From JAGQYH01 sp041393015 (GTDB lineage Bacteria; Bacteroidota; Bacteroidia; Chitinophagales; JADIYW01), in the NCBI GenBank assembly GCA_041393015.1, contig JAWKKV010000004.1, positions 248,001-312,000 on the forward strand: 64,000 bases of DNA. The letters run 5' to 3'. Each line of letters opens with the position of its first letter. Positions within the stretch are counted from its first letter, which is position 1. Below, in pieces: positions 17,557 to 25,922 of the stretch. The position numbers and the translations under genes are program-made. The notes beneath the pieces were generated by a model. The model had not been told where the DNA came from. It searched no databases and was given only the letters and a program-made list of their open reading frames with translations.

Positions 17557-18963
17557 ATGAAGGAAAGAATTATTACCGCATTAGACATTGGAACAACTAA
17601 AGTTGCCGCATTAGTTGCCAGAGAAAATGAGTTTGGTAAAGTAGAAATTTTAGGCATTGGAATGTCCCAATCTTTCGGCGTAAAAAGAGGGGTGGTTACC
17701 AATATTGACAAAACGGTTCACGCTATTAGAAAAGCAGTAGAACAAGCAGAAGCACAATCTGGAATTAAGTTTGTGGAAGTGTTAGTAGGTATTGCCGGTC
17801 AGCATATTAAGAGTTTGCAGCACAGAGGTATTTTGGTGAGAGATAACGTTGATATTGAAATTGACGAAATAGATATCCAAAAGTTGATAGGAGATATGCA
17901 TAAGCTTAGCTTACCGCCGGGAGATAAAATCATCCATGTATTGCCTCAAGATTATATCGTTGATAATGAGCAAGGAATCAAGGAGCCAATTGGTATGGCC
18001 GGAATAAGAGTGGAAGGGAATTTTCATATCATTACCGGACAAGCGGGTGCAATACACAACATCAATAAATGTGTGATCAAGGCAGGCTTGAAAGTTAAGA
18101 ATGTAGTTCTAGAACCATTAGCTTCTGCAGCGGCAGTGTTGAGCAAAGAAGAATTAGAAGCAGGTGTGGCATTAGTAGATATCGGAGGTGGAACAACGGA
18201 TATTGCCATTTTTGAAGAAGGGATTATTCGTCATACTTCAGTGATTCCTTTTGGAGGCGACATCATTACAGAAGACATTAAGAAAGGATGCATGATTTTA
18301 AGAGATCAGGCAGAAAGCTTAAAATTGAAATTTGGTTCTTCATTAGCATTAGAAACACAAGACAATGAGATCGTGGCTATTCCTGGATTAAGAGGAAGAA
18401 ACCATAAAGAAATATCAATCAAAAATTTATCTCACATCATTCAAGCTAGAATGGAAGAGATTTTGGAGCACGTTCATTTTGAACTAAGAGGTTCAGATTT
18501 TGATAAGAAATTGATTGGTGGAATTGTGTTAACCGGTGGTGGATCTCAATTGAAACATTTGGTTCAATTAACGCAATTGGTTACCGGAATGGAAGCAAGA
18601 ATTGGAATTCCAAATGAGCATCTTGCTCCAACCAAAATGAAGGAAGTAAACAATCCAATTTTTGCAACAGGTATTGGTTTAGCCATAAGAGCATTCCAAG
18701 AAGCGGAGTTAGAAAAAGAAACGGAATGGTTAAGAGCTATGCCGAAAGAGGAAGCCCCAACAGAAGTTAAAGATGAGAAATTAGATATTGATGTTGACGA
18801 GGTAGAACCAACTTCTGAACCGGAGAAAAGAGAGCGTGAATTAGAAACGGAGAAAGAATATGATAATGCCAGCTCCGGGAATTGGTTGAAAAATATCATT
18901 TCAAAAAGTAAACAGTGGTTAGAAAAAGATTTGGAAGATGATTTTCAAGACACACCACATTAA
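17557..18963 (+). CDS. ftsA: FtsA, actin-like Z-ring membrane tether
   Basis: The 468-residue actin-fold ATPase has the phosphate-1 loop ALDIGTTKVAAL at about 8-19, the phosphate-2 loop VDIGGGTTDIAIF at about 208-220 and the adenosine loop VLTGGGSQLKHL near 327. An acidic linker (about 405-440) leads to a C-terminal amphipathic helix (WLKNIISKSKQWLEKDL) that fits the membrane-targeting sequence. It anchors FtsZ filaments to the inner membrane. ftsZ begins 42 bases downstream. Confidence 0.96.
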   Translation: MKERIITALDIGTTKVAALVARENEFGKVEILGIGMSQSFGVKRGVVTNIDKTVHAIRKAVEQAEAQSGIKFVEVLVGIAGQHIKSLQHRGILVRDNVDIEIDEIDIQKLIGDMHKLSLPPGDKIIHVLPQDYIVDNEQGIKEPIGMAGIRVEGNFHIITGQAGAIHNINKCVIKAGLKVKNVVLEPLASAAAVLSKEELEAGVALVDIGGGTTDIAIFEEGIIRHTSVIPFGGDIITEDIKKGCMILRDQAESLKLKFGSSLALETQDNEIVAIPGLRGRNHKEISIKNLSHIIQARMEEILEHVHFELRGSDFDKKLIGGIVLTGGGSQLKHLVQLTQLVTGMEARIGIPNEHLAPTKMKEVNNPIFATGIGLAIRAFQEAELEKETEWLRAMPKEEAPTEVKDEKLDIDVDEVEPTSEPEKRERELETEKEYDNASSGNWLKNIISKSKQWLEKDLEDDFQDTPH

Positions 18964-19005
18964 TTAGATCAAATAGAATAAATTAAAAAATAAAAATTAG
19001 TAGTT

Positions 19006-20634
19006 ATGTCCATAGTATTTGATATGCCCGAAGAACAATCTAGTATTATTAAGGTAATAGGTGTAGGAGGAGGCGGAAGTAATGCCGTAAATTATATGTT
19101 TGAACAAGGGATCAAAGGCGTAAATTTTGTGATTTGCAATACCGATTCGCAAGCATTAGAAATGAGTCCTGTATTGAACAAAATTCAGTTAGGGCCAACC
19201 TTAACCAACGGTCGAGGTGCAGGTGCTATGCCCGAAGTAGGCAAAAATGCCACTATTGAATCAGAAGAGGAAATCAGAGACCTTTTATCTATCAATACTA
19301 AAATGGTATTTGTTACCGCTGGTATGGGTGGTGGAACCGGAACTGGTGGAGCTCCTGAAGTAGCTAAAATTGCTAAAGATTTAGGCATTCTAACAGTTGG
19401 AATTATTACCGTTCCTTTTGATTTTGAAGGAAAACGTAAGAAAGAGAAAGCAGATAACGGTATTGAAGAAATGCGTAAGAATGTGGATGCTTTAATAGTA
19501 ATCTCTAACAATAAATTAAGAGATATCTATGGAAATCTTTCATTGACGGAAGCTTTTGGAAATGCAGATAGTATTTTGTCTACAGCAGCTAAGGGAATTT
19601 CAGAGATTATTACCAAATCAGGTTTAATCAATGTGGATTTTGAAGATGTGAAAACAGTAATGCAAAACAGTGGTGTTGCCTTAATGGGAACTGGTAAAGC
19701 ATCTGGTGAAGATAGAGCTATTAAAGCTGTAGATGCAGCGATGTCTTCTCCTTTATTAAGCGATAACGACATTCATGGTGCTAAAGGGATTCTATTGAAC
19801 ATTACTTCTGGTTCTGAAGAAATTAGAATGGATGAAGTAACCTTAATTACGGAATATGTTCAACAAGCGGCAGCCAATGAAACAGAAATTATTTGGGGCG
19901 TTTGTTACGATGATACATTAGAATCTGAGATTGCTGTTACTTTAATTGCAACAGGGTTCGAAGGCAACAAAATTGAAAAGTTAGCGGAGCAACCGAAGCA
20001 AAGAATCGTTCATAATTTGAATGAAGAAGAAGTTAAACCAGTTAATACTCATAAATCTACAAAAGAAGATGTTATTGCTAAGGAACAAAATTTGGAGAAA
20101 GAAGCAGTCCCTTCAATCACCTCAAATAGTGTTTCAGAGAAAAATCAAATGTTCTTTTTAGAAGAAGACGAAGTTGAAGATACTTTCGAAAACAATACAA
20201 AAGAAGTTTCAGTTGTTGATCCTGAAGAATATGGTAATGATTATTGGGGAAAGAAAGAGAATACTTTTGTAAATGAAGAAGAAGACGAAGAAATATTCGA
20301 TATGTCAACTTCTTGTTCAATGGATCTTTTTGCCGATGACGCTTCTGATGATAACCAAAATAATAGCAATACAGTAAGTAAGCCTAACATGGCAGAAGTG
20401 CAACGTGAACGAATGATGCGATTAAAAAATATTGTTAGCATCAATAAAATCAAGAATAATCAGAGCTTACGCGATATGGAAAATGAGCCGGCTTATTTAA
20501 GAAAAAATGTTGAGTTTGCTAAAGAACAAAGATCGGATCAAAGTAATTTAAGTAAATACAATTTAGAAGATAATTATGAAGGGAAACCTGAGATCAAAGA
20601 AAACAACTCTTTCCTTCATGATAATGTAGATTAA
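19006..20634 (+). CDS. ftsZ: FtsZ, tubulin-like division GTPase
   Basis: The 542-residue protein has a GTPase core to about residue 325: IKVIGVGGGGSNAVNYM, the tubulin signature GMGGGTGTGGAP, and the NNKLRDIYG/DFEDVKTVM region. A long, low-complexity acidic linker of about 170 residues follows. The conserved C-terminal peptide NNSFLHDNVD matches other Bacteroidota FtsZ tails. It forms the Z-ring and is the last gene of the operon, followed by a terminator at 20760. Confidence 0.97.
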   Translation: MSIVFDMPEEQSSIIKVIGVGGGGSNAVNYMFEQGIKGVNFVICNTDSQALEMSPVLNKIQLGPTLTNGRGAGAMPEVGKNATIESEEEIRDLLSINTKMVFVTAGMGGGTGTGGAPEVAKIAKDLGILTVGIITVPFDFEGKRKKEKADNGIEEMRKNVDALIVISNNKLRDIYGNLSLTEAFGNADSILSTAAKGISEIITKSGLINVDFEDVKTVMQNSGVALMGTGKASGEDRAIKAVDAAMSSPLLSDNDIHGAKGILLNITSGSEEIRMDEVTLITEYVQQAAANETEIIWGVCYDDTLESEIAVTLIATGFEGNKIEKLAEQPKQRIVHNLNEEEVKPVNTHKSTKEDVIAKEQNLEKEAVPSITSNSVSEKNQMFFLEEDEVEDTFENNTKEVSVVDPEEYGNDYWGKKENTFVNEEEDEEIFDMSTSCSMDLFADDASDDNQNNSNTVSKPNMAEVQRERMMRLKNIVSINKIKNNQSLRDMENEPAYLRKNVEFAKEQRSDQSNLSKYNLEDNYEGKPEIKENNSFLHDNVD

Positions 20635-20759
20635 TGATTAAGCTATTTTGTTAAGTGAAACCCTGCATAAATACCCCTCATAAAAGCCGGATGTAATTAC
20701 CCTCACAAACATAGCCCTCAAACATAAAAACCGGACACCAAAAACCCAGTTAACAAAAC

Positions 20760-20790
20760 AAGGCTCGCCCACCCAGGCGGGCCTTTTTTA
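20760..20790 (+). terminator. rho-independent terminator of the dcw operon
   Basis: A 10-bp stem (AAGGCTCGCC at 20760-20769 with GGCGGGCCTT at 20776-20785, including one G-T wobble) has a 6-nt loop and runs into T6. It lies about 125 bases after the ftsZ stop. Confidence 0.88.
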
Positions 20791-20923
20791 TTTTCAACAA
20801 TCGCACTGTGAGTGGCCAAATTTTGATATATTCTTTATTGATAGGGTTAGAACTAGTCAGAGTGATTAATAGCGACTAAATGAGGCTTTAATAGCCAAAT
20901 AATGAAAAGAATATGAGATAAAA

Positions 20924-20951
20924 AAAGGCTATTCAATTTTGAATAGCCTTT
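20924..20951 (-). terminator. rho-independent terminator of the exbBD operon
   Basis: AAGGCTATTCA (20925-20935) pairs with TGAATAGCCTT (20940-20950) around a 4-nt loop. On the minus strand the stem is followed by a T-rich tract (complement of 20920-20926) and lies 27 bases after the last exbD stop. Confidence 0.88.
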
Positions 20952-20977
20952 ATAGATTTAAATCAAATTATTAATTC

Positions 20978-21466
20978 TTAATACACTTCACTTCTAACTT
21001 GAGTAGAGTACAAAAGTTTTAAAGCTTCAGCTTTTCTCATTTCTTGTTTGATGTCAGAAATAAGTCCCATTGTAACTTCCTTATCAGCTTTTAAAGAAAA
21101 AATCAACTTATTCTTTAGTTCTTCTGCAGTATTAGATTTTAATACTTGAACCCAAGGACCGATATCTTCCGGATCGGCAAATTGATCATCTAACTGTAAT
21201 CTAGGAGCTGTTCCAACTTCTGCTACATATTTGTCAACTGGTTTTCCTACATACATGAAGTTAACCAATGATTTCTTCTCCATTTTTTGGACTTCTGTTG
21301 CCGATGGCAAAACATTTTTAACCTTTAATGAAGAATCTCTCATTACTGTTACCATCATAAAGAAAAACAACAGAATGAAGATAATATCGGGTAAAGATGA
21401 CGTACTAATTTTAGGCGTTTCTTTACCTGTTGATCTTTGAAATTTATGTCCTACAGCTTTTAGCAT
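20978..21466 (-). CDS. exbD: ExbD/TolR-family biopolymer transport protein
   Basis: The 162-residue protein has a short cytoplasmic N-terminus and one membrane helix beginning SLPDIIFILLFFFMMVTVM (about 25-43). The Asp in this helix is the proton-path residue of ExbD/TolR. The periplasmic domain ends in KADKEVTMGLISDIKQEMRK, typical of the family. It is the last gene of a four-gene operon, 12 bases after a second exbD. It should couple proton-motive force to TonB-dependent receptors such as the one at 2236. Confidence 0.9.
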   Translation of the reverse strand: MLKAVGHKFQRSTGKETPKISTSSLPDIIFILLFFFMMVTVMRDSSLKVKNVLPSATEVQKMEKKSLVNFMYVGKPVDKYVAEVGTAPRLQLDDQFADPEDIGPWVQVLKSNTAEELKNKLIFSLKADKEVTMGLISDIKQEMRKAEALKLLYSTQVRSEVY

Positions 21467-21478
21467 GTTTATTTATTT

Positions 21479-22066
21479 TTAATTGTCGTATGCTTCAGGT
21501 TCCGCTTCAGAAATTCTCATTGGCCACTTGTTCCTGATCTTGTCTTTTTCAGTATCCTCCGTGTTGGCAGGATCATTTAAATCTTCGAAAGCTTTACCAT
21601 ACTCTTTTTTCGCTTGTTCATCTCTTAATTCATTATATGCAGCTTGTAACTCATTGTATACAGAAATATACATGTCGTAACTAGTTGCTCTATCGTTTTT
21701 TAGAGATACAATGGCTTTTTGTGGATTATCACTTAAGTCAGGATCTCTAGATCCTTGACAATAAGTACATGTACCATCGCCATTATTAGCAACAAATTGT
21801 TTGGTTTTTTTCTTCAAATTTTCAATGGTAGTAATTTCACCATCTACTAACAATTGATCATATCGATTAACTAAAATCTCAAGAACGTTTCTTTTGTTCG
21901 CCTCATCAGGTGGTGGAAGTTCATCCGGTTCCACCCATTGAGGAAGCTTCACTAGCATTCCTTTATCTGTATCAATTGTAGTCGTCACTAAAAAGAAAAT
22001 CAATAACAAGAAAGCAATATCAGCCATCGAACTTGCATTAATTTCCGGACTTTCTCTTCTTGCCAT
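21479..22066 (-). CDS. exbD: ExbD/TolR-family biopolymer transport protein with CxxC insertion
   Basis: The 195-residue ExbD paralogue has a membrane helix with the conserved Asp (SSMADIAFLLLIFFLVTTTI, about 12-31) and a periplasmic domain. The unusual feature is a Gly/Cys-rich stretch with C100-TY-C103 before the usual NPQKAIVSLKND strand; canonical ExbD has no Cys pair here. Whether this forms a disulphide or is only an insertion is unknown. Four bases separate it from the upstream small membrane protein. Two different ExbD proteins with one ExbB is common in Bacteroidota. Confidence 0.9.
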   Translation of the reverse strand: MARRESPEINASSMADIAFLLLIFFLVTTTIDTDKGMLVKLPQWVEPDELPPPDEANKRNVLEILVNRYDQLLVDGEITTIENLKKKTKQFVANNGDGTCTYCQGSRDPDLSDNPQKAIVSLKNDRATSYDMYISVYNELQAAYNELRDEQAKKEYGKAFEDLNDPANTEDTEKDKIRNKWPMRISEAEPEAYDN

Positions 22067-22070
22067 AATT

Positions 22071-22412
22071 TTAATTTCTTACAATACCTAAAATGATATC
22101 TACTACTAAATAAACCACTACAATTACAGTGGCAATTAGCGCAGTATTTATCACAGCACCGATCATTCTGAATTCTTTAGCAGATATGCCTGCGTCAATA
22201 GCGTATTGTGGTAATTCACCACCCGCTAATGCAAAGCCTATCAATACCAAAACGCCTACACCTAAAATACCAATCAATGCTTTTTTTGATTCAGCAAAAT
22301 CGGTAAATAAATCAAAGACTGGTCTGACAAGTGCCGCAACAACTGCTATAATTAATAGGATAATTGCGAGATAAATACCGCCATTACCCATGAAATCTAA
22401 AATTGCACCCAT
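22071..22412 (-). CDS. small hydrophobic membrane protein of the ExbB-ExbD operon
   Basis: The 113-residue protein has three hydrophobic segments (about 11-32, 44-64 and 88-110) with many Gly/Ala/Ile residues and no polar domain. It lies between exbB (5 bases) and exbD (4 bases) in the same direction, so it is very probably part of the same complex or its assembly. Such a small protein is seen at this place in other Bacteroidota exb operons; its function is not known to me. Confidence 0.75.
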   Translation of the reverse strand: MGAILDFMGNGGIYLAIILLIIAVVAALVRPVFDLFTDFAESKKALIGILGVGVLVLIGFALAGGELPQYAIDAGISAKEFRMIGAVINTALIATVIVVVYLVVDIILGIVRN

Positions 22413-22417
22413 GTTTA

Positions 22418-23155
22418 TTAGTTTTCTTTATGTTTAGAAATATCATATCTAGCAACCATATCCAATAATGAAATAGAAGCATCTTCCATTCTATTAACGA
22501 TACTATCTACTTTAGAAACGATAAAATTGTAAAAGATTTGTAGAATAATCGCCACGATCAAACCAAACAAAGTTGTGATCAAGGCTACTTTAATACCACC
22601 TGCTACTACTGCCGGACTAATATCACCTGCAGTTGCAATATCCTCAAATGCTTGGATCATACCGATTACTGTTCCTGTAAACCCTAACATCGGAGCCAAA
22701 GCGATAAATAAGGCAATCCATGTTAATCCTTTCTCTAAAATTCCCATTTGAACAGAACCGTAAGAGATTACAGATTTTTCAACAATGCCTAATCCTTCTT
22801 TTACTCTATCTAATCCTTGGTAAAGTACACTTGCTACCGGACCTCTTGTACTCTTGCAAATTTCTTTTGCTTGATCTACATCGTGATCTTGTAATGCACT
22901 TTCAATTCTAGTTAATAATTTTTTTGTGTTGGTTTGTGCCAAACTTAGCGTTACTATTCTTTCAATACAAATAGCAAGTCCAATAATTAGACATACAAGT
23001 ACTAATGACATGAAGAATGGTCCTCCATCAATAAAGTACTTTTTCAATGTTGTTAAACCAGCACCACCTGATGCTTCAGCTTCTTGAGCAAAGACAGATG
23101 TAGTTGAAATTAAGCTAACTGCTGCGATAGCTATTAAAGTTGAGAACTTTTTCAT
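22418..23155 (-). CDS. exbB: ExbB/TolQ/MotA-family proton channel subunit
   Basis: The 245-residue protein begins with a signal-peptide-like segment ending SVFAQ (about 1-24), a Bacteroidota feature. Three membrane helices follow (about 47-70, 143-167 and 183-210). The conserved TolQ/ExbB region LAPMLGFTGTVIGMIQAF lies in helix 2 and ITTLFGLIVAI in helix 3. It forms the pentameric channel around the ExbD dimer. First gene of the four-gene operon; no exact -7 box was found upstream. Confidence 0.93.
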   Translation of the reverse strand: MKKFSTLIAIAAVSLISTTSVFAQEAEASGGAGLTTLKKYFIDGGPFFMSLVLVCLIIGLAICIERIVTLSLAQTNTKKLLTRIESALQDHDVDQAKEICKSTRGPVASVLYQGLDRVKEGLGIVEKSVISYGSVQMGILEKGLTWIALFIALAPMLGFTGTVIGMIQAFEDIATAGDISPAVVAGGIKVALITTLFGLIVAIILQIFYNFIVSKVDSIVNRMEDASISLLDMVARYDISKHKEN

Positions 23156-23516
23156 AATGTTTAATTTGATCTTTTTTGATTTTTTAATTTTTCAAATCGC
23201 GGACTAATATAGTGCTTTCTAGATTTTAAACCAATAAACTTATTTTTTCTGCCATAATAATTCGCCAACAGCTAGTTAAATGTGTATAAATGTTCTTTTA
23301 TGCTCAAAAAATATCTAATTATGTTAAATAACTTCAATGATATAGTAGGATAAAGTATAATGTATTTTGTTTTATCTGCCAAGATCTTTCGATAGTGGTT
23401 TTGAATACACTTTTTATGATATTAGTCTATATCTGTTAAAAATAGAGTTTTAGTTTATAACGGAAATACTTCTATATAATTATGACAATACATTTACGCT
23501 GCTGTGACAAACACAC
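23156..23516. other. AT-rich intergenic region upstream of exbB
   Basis: This 361-base gap lies between the exbB start and the SxtJ-like stop on the minus strand. It should contain the exb promoter, but no exact TAnnTTTG, no strong hairpin and no credible small gene is visible. In particular I found no DUF5989/SxtK-like small protein here. Confidence 0.5.
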
Positions 23517-23909
23517 TTACCATGTCTTCTCCAAGTCTTTCTTGGTATATTGATGGTCTCTTATTTGAAAGTTAGAAGCAGTTGTATTTTCTTTCTTTTT
23601 TGAAAATATTTTTGAAAGAAAGGCAATAGGAGTGAGTAAAAGATAAAAAACAATACCAAGAATAATGAAAGTGAGCAGCAATCCTATTTTATGTTGAATA
23701 AATTGAATGCCTTTTAATACATATATAAATTGATTGGGAATGGCTAGCCCTAGAAAACCGACAAGAAATGGTATTAAAAGTAGTTTAGTGTTTAATGGCT
23801 CTAGAATAAAATCTGGTTTTCTTTCTATACTAGTTACTAAAAGAATGATGATGATTCCTAGTACTAGACTCAGCAACGCTATATAATATTCTTTACTTTC
23901 TGCTTTCAT
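23517..23909 (-). CDS. SxtJ-like membrane protein, partner of the carbamoyltransferase
   Basis: The 130-residue protein has three hydrophobic helices (about 11-29, 41-64 and 72-98) and a basic cytoplasmic tail ending FQIRDHQYTKKDLEKTW. This resembles the C-terminal aromatic/KxDxExxW end of SxtJ-family proteins, which occur next to SxtI-type carbamoyltransferases. It is 84 bases downstream of the carbamoyltransferase on the same strand. Function is unknown in the family; membrane recruitment of the enzyme is a guess. The usual third small partner (SxtK/DUF5989) is not seen. Confidence 0.7.
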   Translation of the reverse strand: MKAESKEYYIALLSLVLGIIIILLVTSIERKPDFILEPLNTKLLLIPFLVGFLGLAIPNQFIYVLKGIQFIQHKIGLLLTFIILGIVFYLLLTPIAFLSKIFSKKKENTTASNFQIRDHQYTKKDLEKTW

Positions 23910-23915
23910 TTATAT

Positions 23916-23950
23916 AGATTCAAGATTTAAGACATTAGAAATAAGACAAA
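23916..23950. repeat. 7-bp-period degenerate tandem repeat before the SxtJ-like gene
   Basis: Five units in 7-bp register (AGATTCA, AGATTTA, AGACATT, AGAAATA, AGACAAA on the plus strand). The array begins 6 bases upstream of the minus-strand ATG at 23909. Confidence 0.75.
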
Positions 23951-23968
23951 TTATTTTACACATAAAAT

Positions 23969-23992
23969 ATTATCGCATTATCGCATTCACTC
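23969..23992. repeat. 8-bp-period tandem repeat at the carbamoyltransferase stop
   Basis: Two exact ATTATCGC units and a diverged ATTCACTC unit abut the TGA stop (complement of 23994-23996). A similar CATTCACT-containing array abuts the VOC-family gene at 48444. Confidence 0.65.
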
Positions 23993-23993
23993 A

Positions 23994-25796
23994 TCATTTT
24001 TCCAAAACATAATTTCCAACCACCAAAACATCAATATCCGTTTTTACAAAACAATTTACAGCTTCCTCCGGACTGCATACAATCGGTTCGTCTTTGATAT
24101 TGAAACTAGTATTCAATAACATACCCACTCCAGTACTTTTCTTAAAGGCTTGCAATAACTTATAAATCTTAGGATTGTATTCGCCATCTACGGTTTGTAA
24201 TCGTGAGGAAAGGTCAACATGTGAAATCGCCGGAAATTGACTTTTCATATAATCTAGTTTTTCCTTCATCCCTAAAACGGTGTAGTTTGCTGGCAATGCT
24301 TCGCGATAAGCGGCTTTAATTGGTGCGGTCATTAACATGTAAGGCGATTCTCTCTCGAATTCAAATAATTGTTCTACTTCTTCTTTGAGCATAATGGGAG
24401 CAAACGGTCGAAAGCTTTCTCTGAATTTTACTTTTAGGTTGACTTTCCTTTGAATATCAATTCCGCGAGGATCGGCCAAAATACTTCTATTGCCTAAGGC
24501 CCGCGGACCAAATTCCATTTTATCTTGAAACCAACCAATTACCTTTTCATTCAGTAATTTTTCATTTATATATTGTATCAAATCGTCGAAATGAGCGAAA
24601 TGCGTTTTTTTACCTTCAAAATTGCTAATACTTCTTTTAATGTCACCATCTGAATATTCAGGACCTAAATAGGCTCCTTTTAAACTATCAGAAGAAGTCA
24701 CCTTTCTTTCTTTCTCAAAATAGATATGGTAGGCAGCTAAGGCCGCACCTAAAGCACCACCGGCATCTCCAGCAGCAGGTTGAATAAAGATGTTCTTGAA
24801 AATGTTAGCTTGTTTCAATTTTCCATTGGCCACGCAATTTAAAGCCACACCACCGGATAAACATATGTTTACTGAGCCAGTAATATTTTGAGCCGTTTGT
24901 GCCAGTTTTAAAACTATTTCTTCTGTGATCTTTTGAAAGGCTAAAGCCAAATTGCAATGCTGTTGATTGAGCTCATCATCTAACTCACGTTTCTTAATAC
25001 CCAATAGATTTTCCCACTTTTTAATTTTCACCATTTTCATGGAAGTTGAATAGGAAAAATAAGATGGGGTAAGTTGAATAGAACCATCATCGAAAATTTG
25101 GACGATATTTTCTTTAGCTAAGGAGATAAACTTTTGTGTTTCTTCGGCAGATTCAATTCCATAAGGAGCCAATCCCATTACTTTATATTCGCCATTGTTG
25201 ACTTTGAAGCCTAAGAAATAGGTCAAGGCAGAATAGAGTAACCCAACAGAATCAGGGTAATGTAATTCCTTATGTATAGTTATATTATTTCCTTTTCCAC
25301 TTCCGATGGTGGCGGTCGCCCATTCTCCAACACCATCAATGGTTAAGATGGCCGCCTCTTTATAAGGAGAAGTATAAAAGGAACTGGCAGCATGCGACAA
25401 ATGGTGTTCTGTAAAAAGTAGCGGAATATTTTTTGAATCAAATTTATCTATCGAATTTAATGCTTTTCGAATCGTACTTCTAAGGAACAATTTTTGCTTG
25501 CTCCAAGATGGCATGGCATTGACAAATGAGATTAAACCTTTCGGAGCATTCTCATAATAGGTTTCCAATAAACGTTCAAACTTTAATAAAGGCTTGTCGT
25601 AAAAAACCACCGCGCTCAACTGATTTAAAGAAATACTTGCTTCCGCCAAACAAAATTCTATCGATTTACTTGGAAAAGCAGAATCGTGTTTAAGTCTGGT
25701 AAAACGTTCTTCTTGAGCGGCTGCAATGATCTCACCATCTTTAATTAGCGTGGCTGCAGAATCGTGATAATATGCTGAAATACCAAGTATGAACAA
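23994..25796 (-). CDS. NodU/CmcH-family carbamoyltransferase (SxtI-like)
   Basis: The 600-residue enzyme has the N-terminal Kae1-like domain (GISAYYHDSAATLIKDGEI, HHLSHAASSFYTSP, LTIDGVGEWATATIG, SGGVALNC) and the C-terminal YrdC-like carbamoyltransferase domain (GWFQDKMEFGPRALGNRSIL, LNTSFNIKDEPIV). Family members use carbamoyl phosphate and ATP to carbamoylate hydroxyl groups of sugars, antibiotics or saxitoxin precursors. The only linked gene is the SxtJ-like membrane protein, and no glycan or natural-product cluster is present, so the acceptor is unknown. It is divergent from the E2 gene. Confidence 0.9.
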   Translation of the reverse strand: MFILGISAYYHDSAATLIKDGEIIAAAQEERFTRLKHDSAFPSKSIEFCLAEASISLNQLSAVVFYDKPLLKFERLLETYYENAPKGLISFVNAMPSWSKQKLFLRSTIRKALNSIDKFDSKNIPLLFTEHHLSHAASSFYTSPYKEAAILTIDGVGEWATATIGSGKGNNITIHKELHYPDSVGLLYSALTYFLGFKVNNGEYKVMGLAPYGIESAEETQKFISLAKENIVQIFDDGSIQLTPSYFSYSTSMKMVKIKKWENLLGIKKRELDDELNQQHCNLALAFQKITEEIVLKLAQTAQNITGSVNICLSGGVALNCVANGKLKQANIFKNIFIQPAAGDAGGALGAALAAYHIYFEKERKVTSSDSLKGAYLGPEYSDGDIKRSISNFEGKKTHFAHFDDLIQYINEKLLNEKVIGWFQDKMEFGPRALGNRSILADPRGIDIQRKVNLKVKFRESFRPFAPIMLKEEVEQLFEFERESPYMLMTAPIKAAYREALPANYTVLGMKEKLDYMKSQFPAISHVDLSSRLQTVDGEYNPKIYKLLQAFKKSTGVGMLLNTSFNIKDEPIVCSPEEAVNCFVKTDIDVLVVGNYVLEK

Positions 25797-25922
25797 TTAC
25801 AAATCGCTTATTTGAAGGTTTTTAATCAATTTAGGGTTAAAGTAATTAAATTTATGAAGTACAGCCATATTTTCTTTCTGTACAAATTTTAGTTGATGAA
25901 AAATTAAGACTAAATTTCAATT

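Larger units (their letters stand above)
20635..20977. other. convergent intergenic region between ftsZ and exbD
   Basis: No gene is seen. The segment holds two loosely repeated blocks containing CCCTCA and CCGGA (about 20674-20691 and 20715-20735), followed by the dcw terminator (20760) and the exb-operon terminator (20924). The blocks may be slippage products; no function is evident. Confidence 0.5.
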
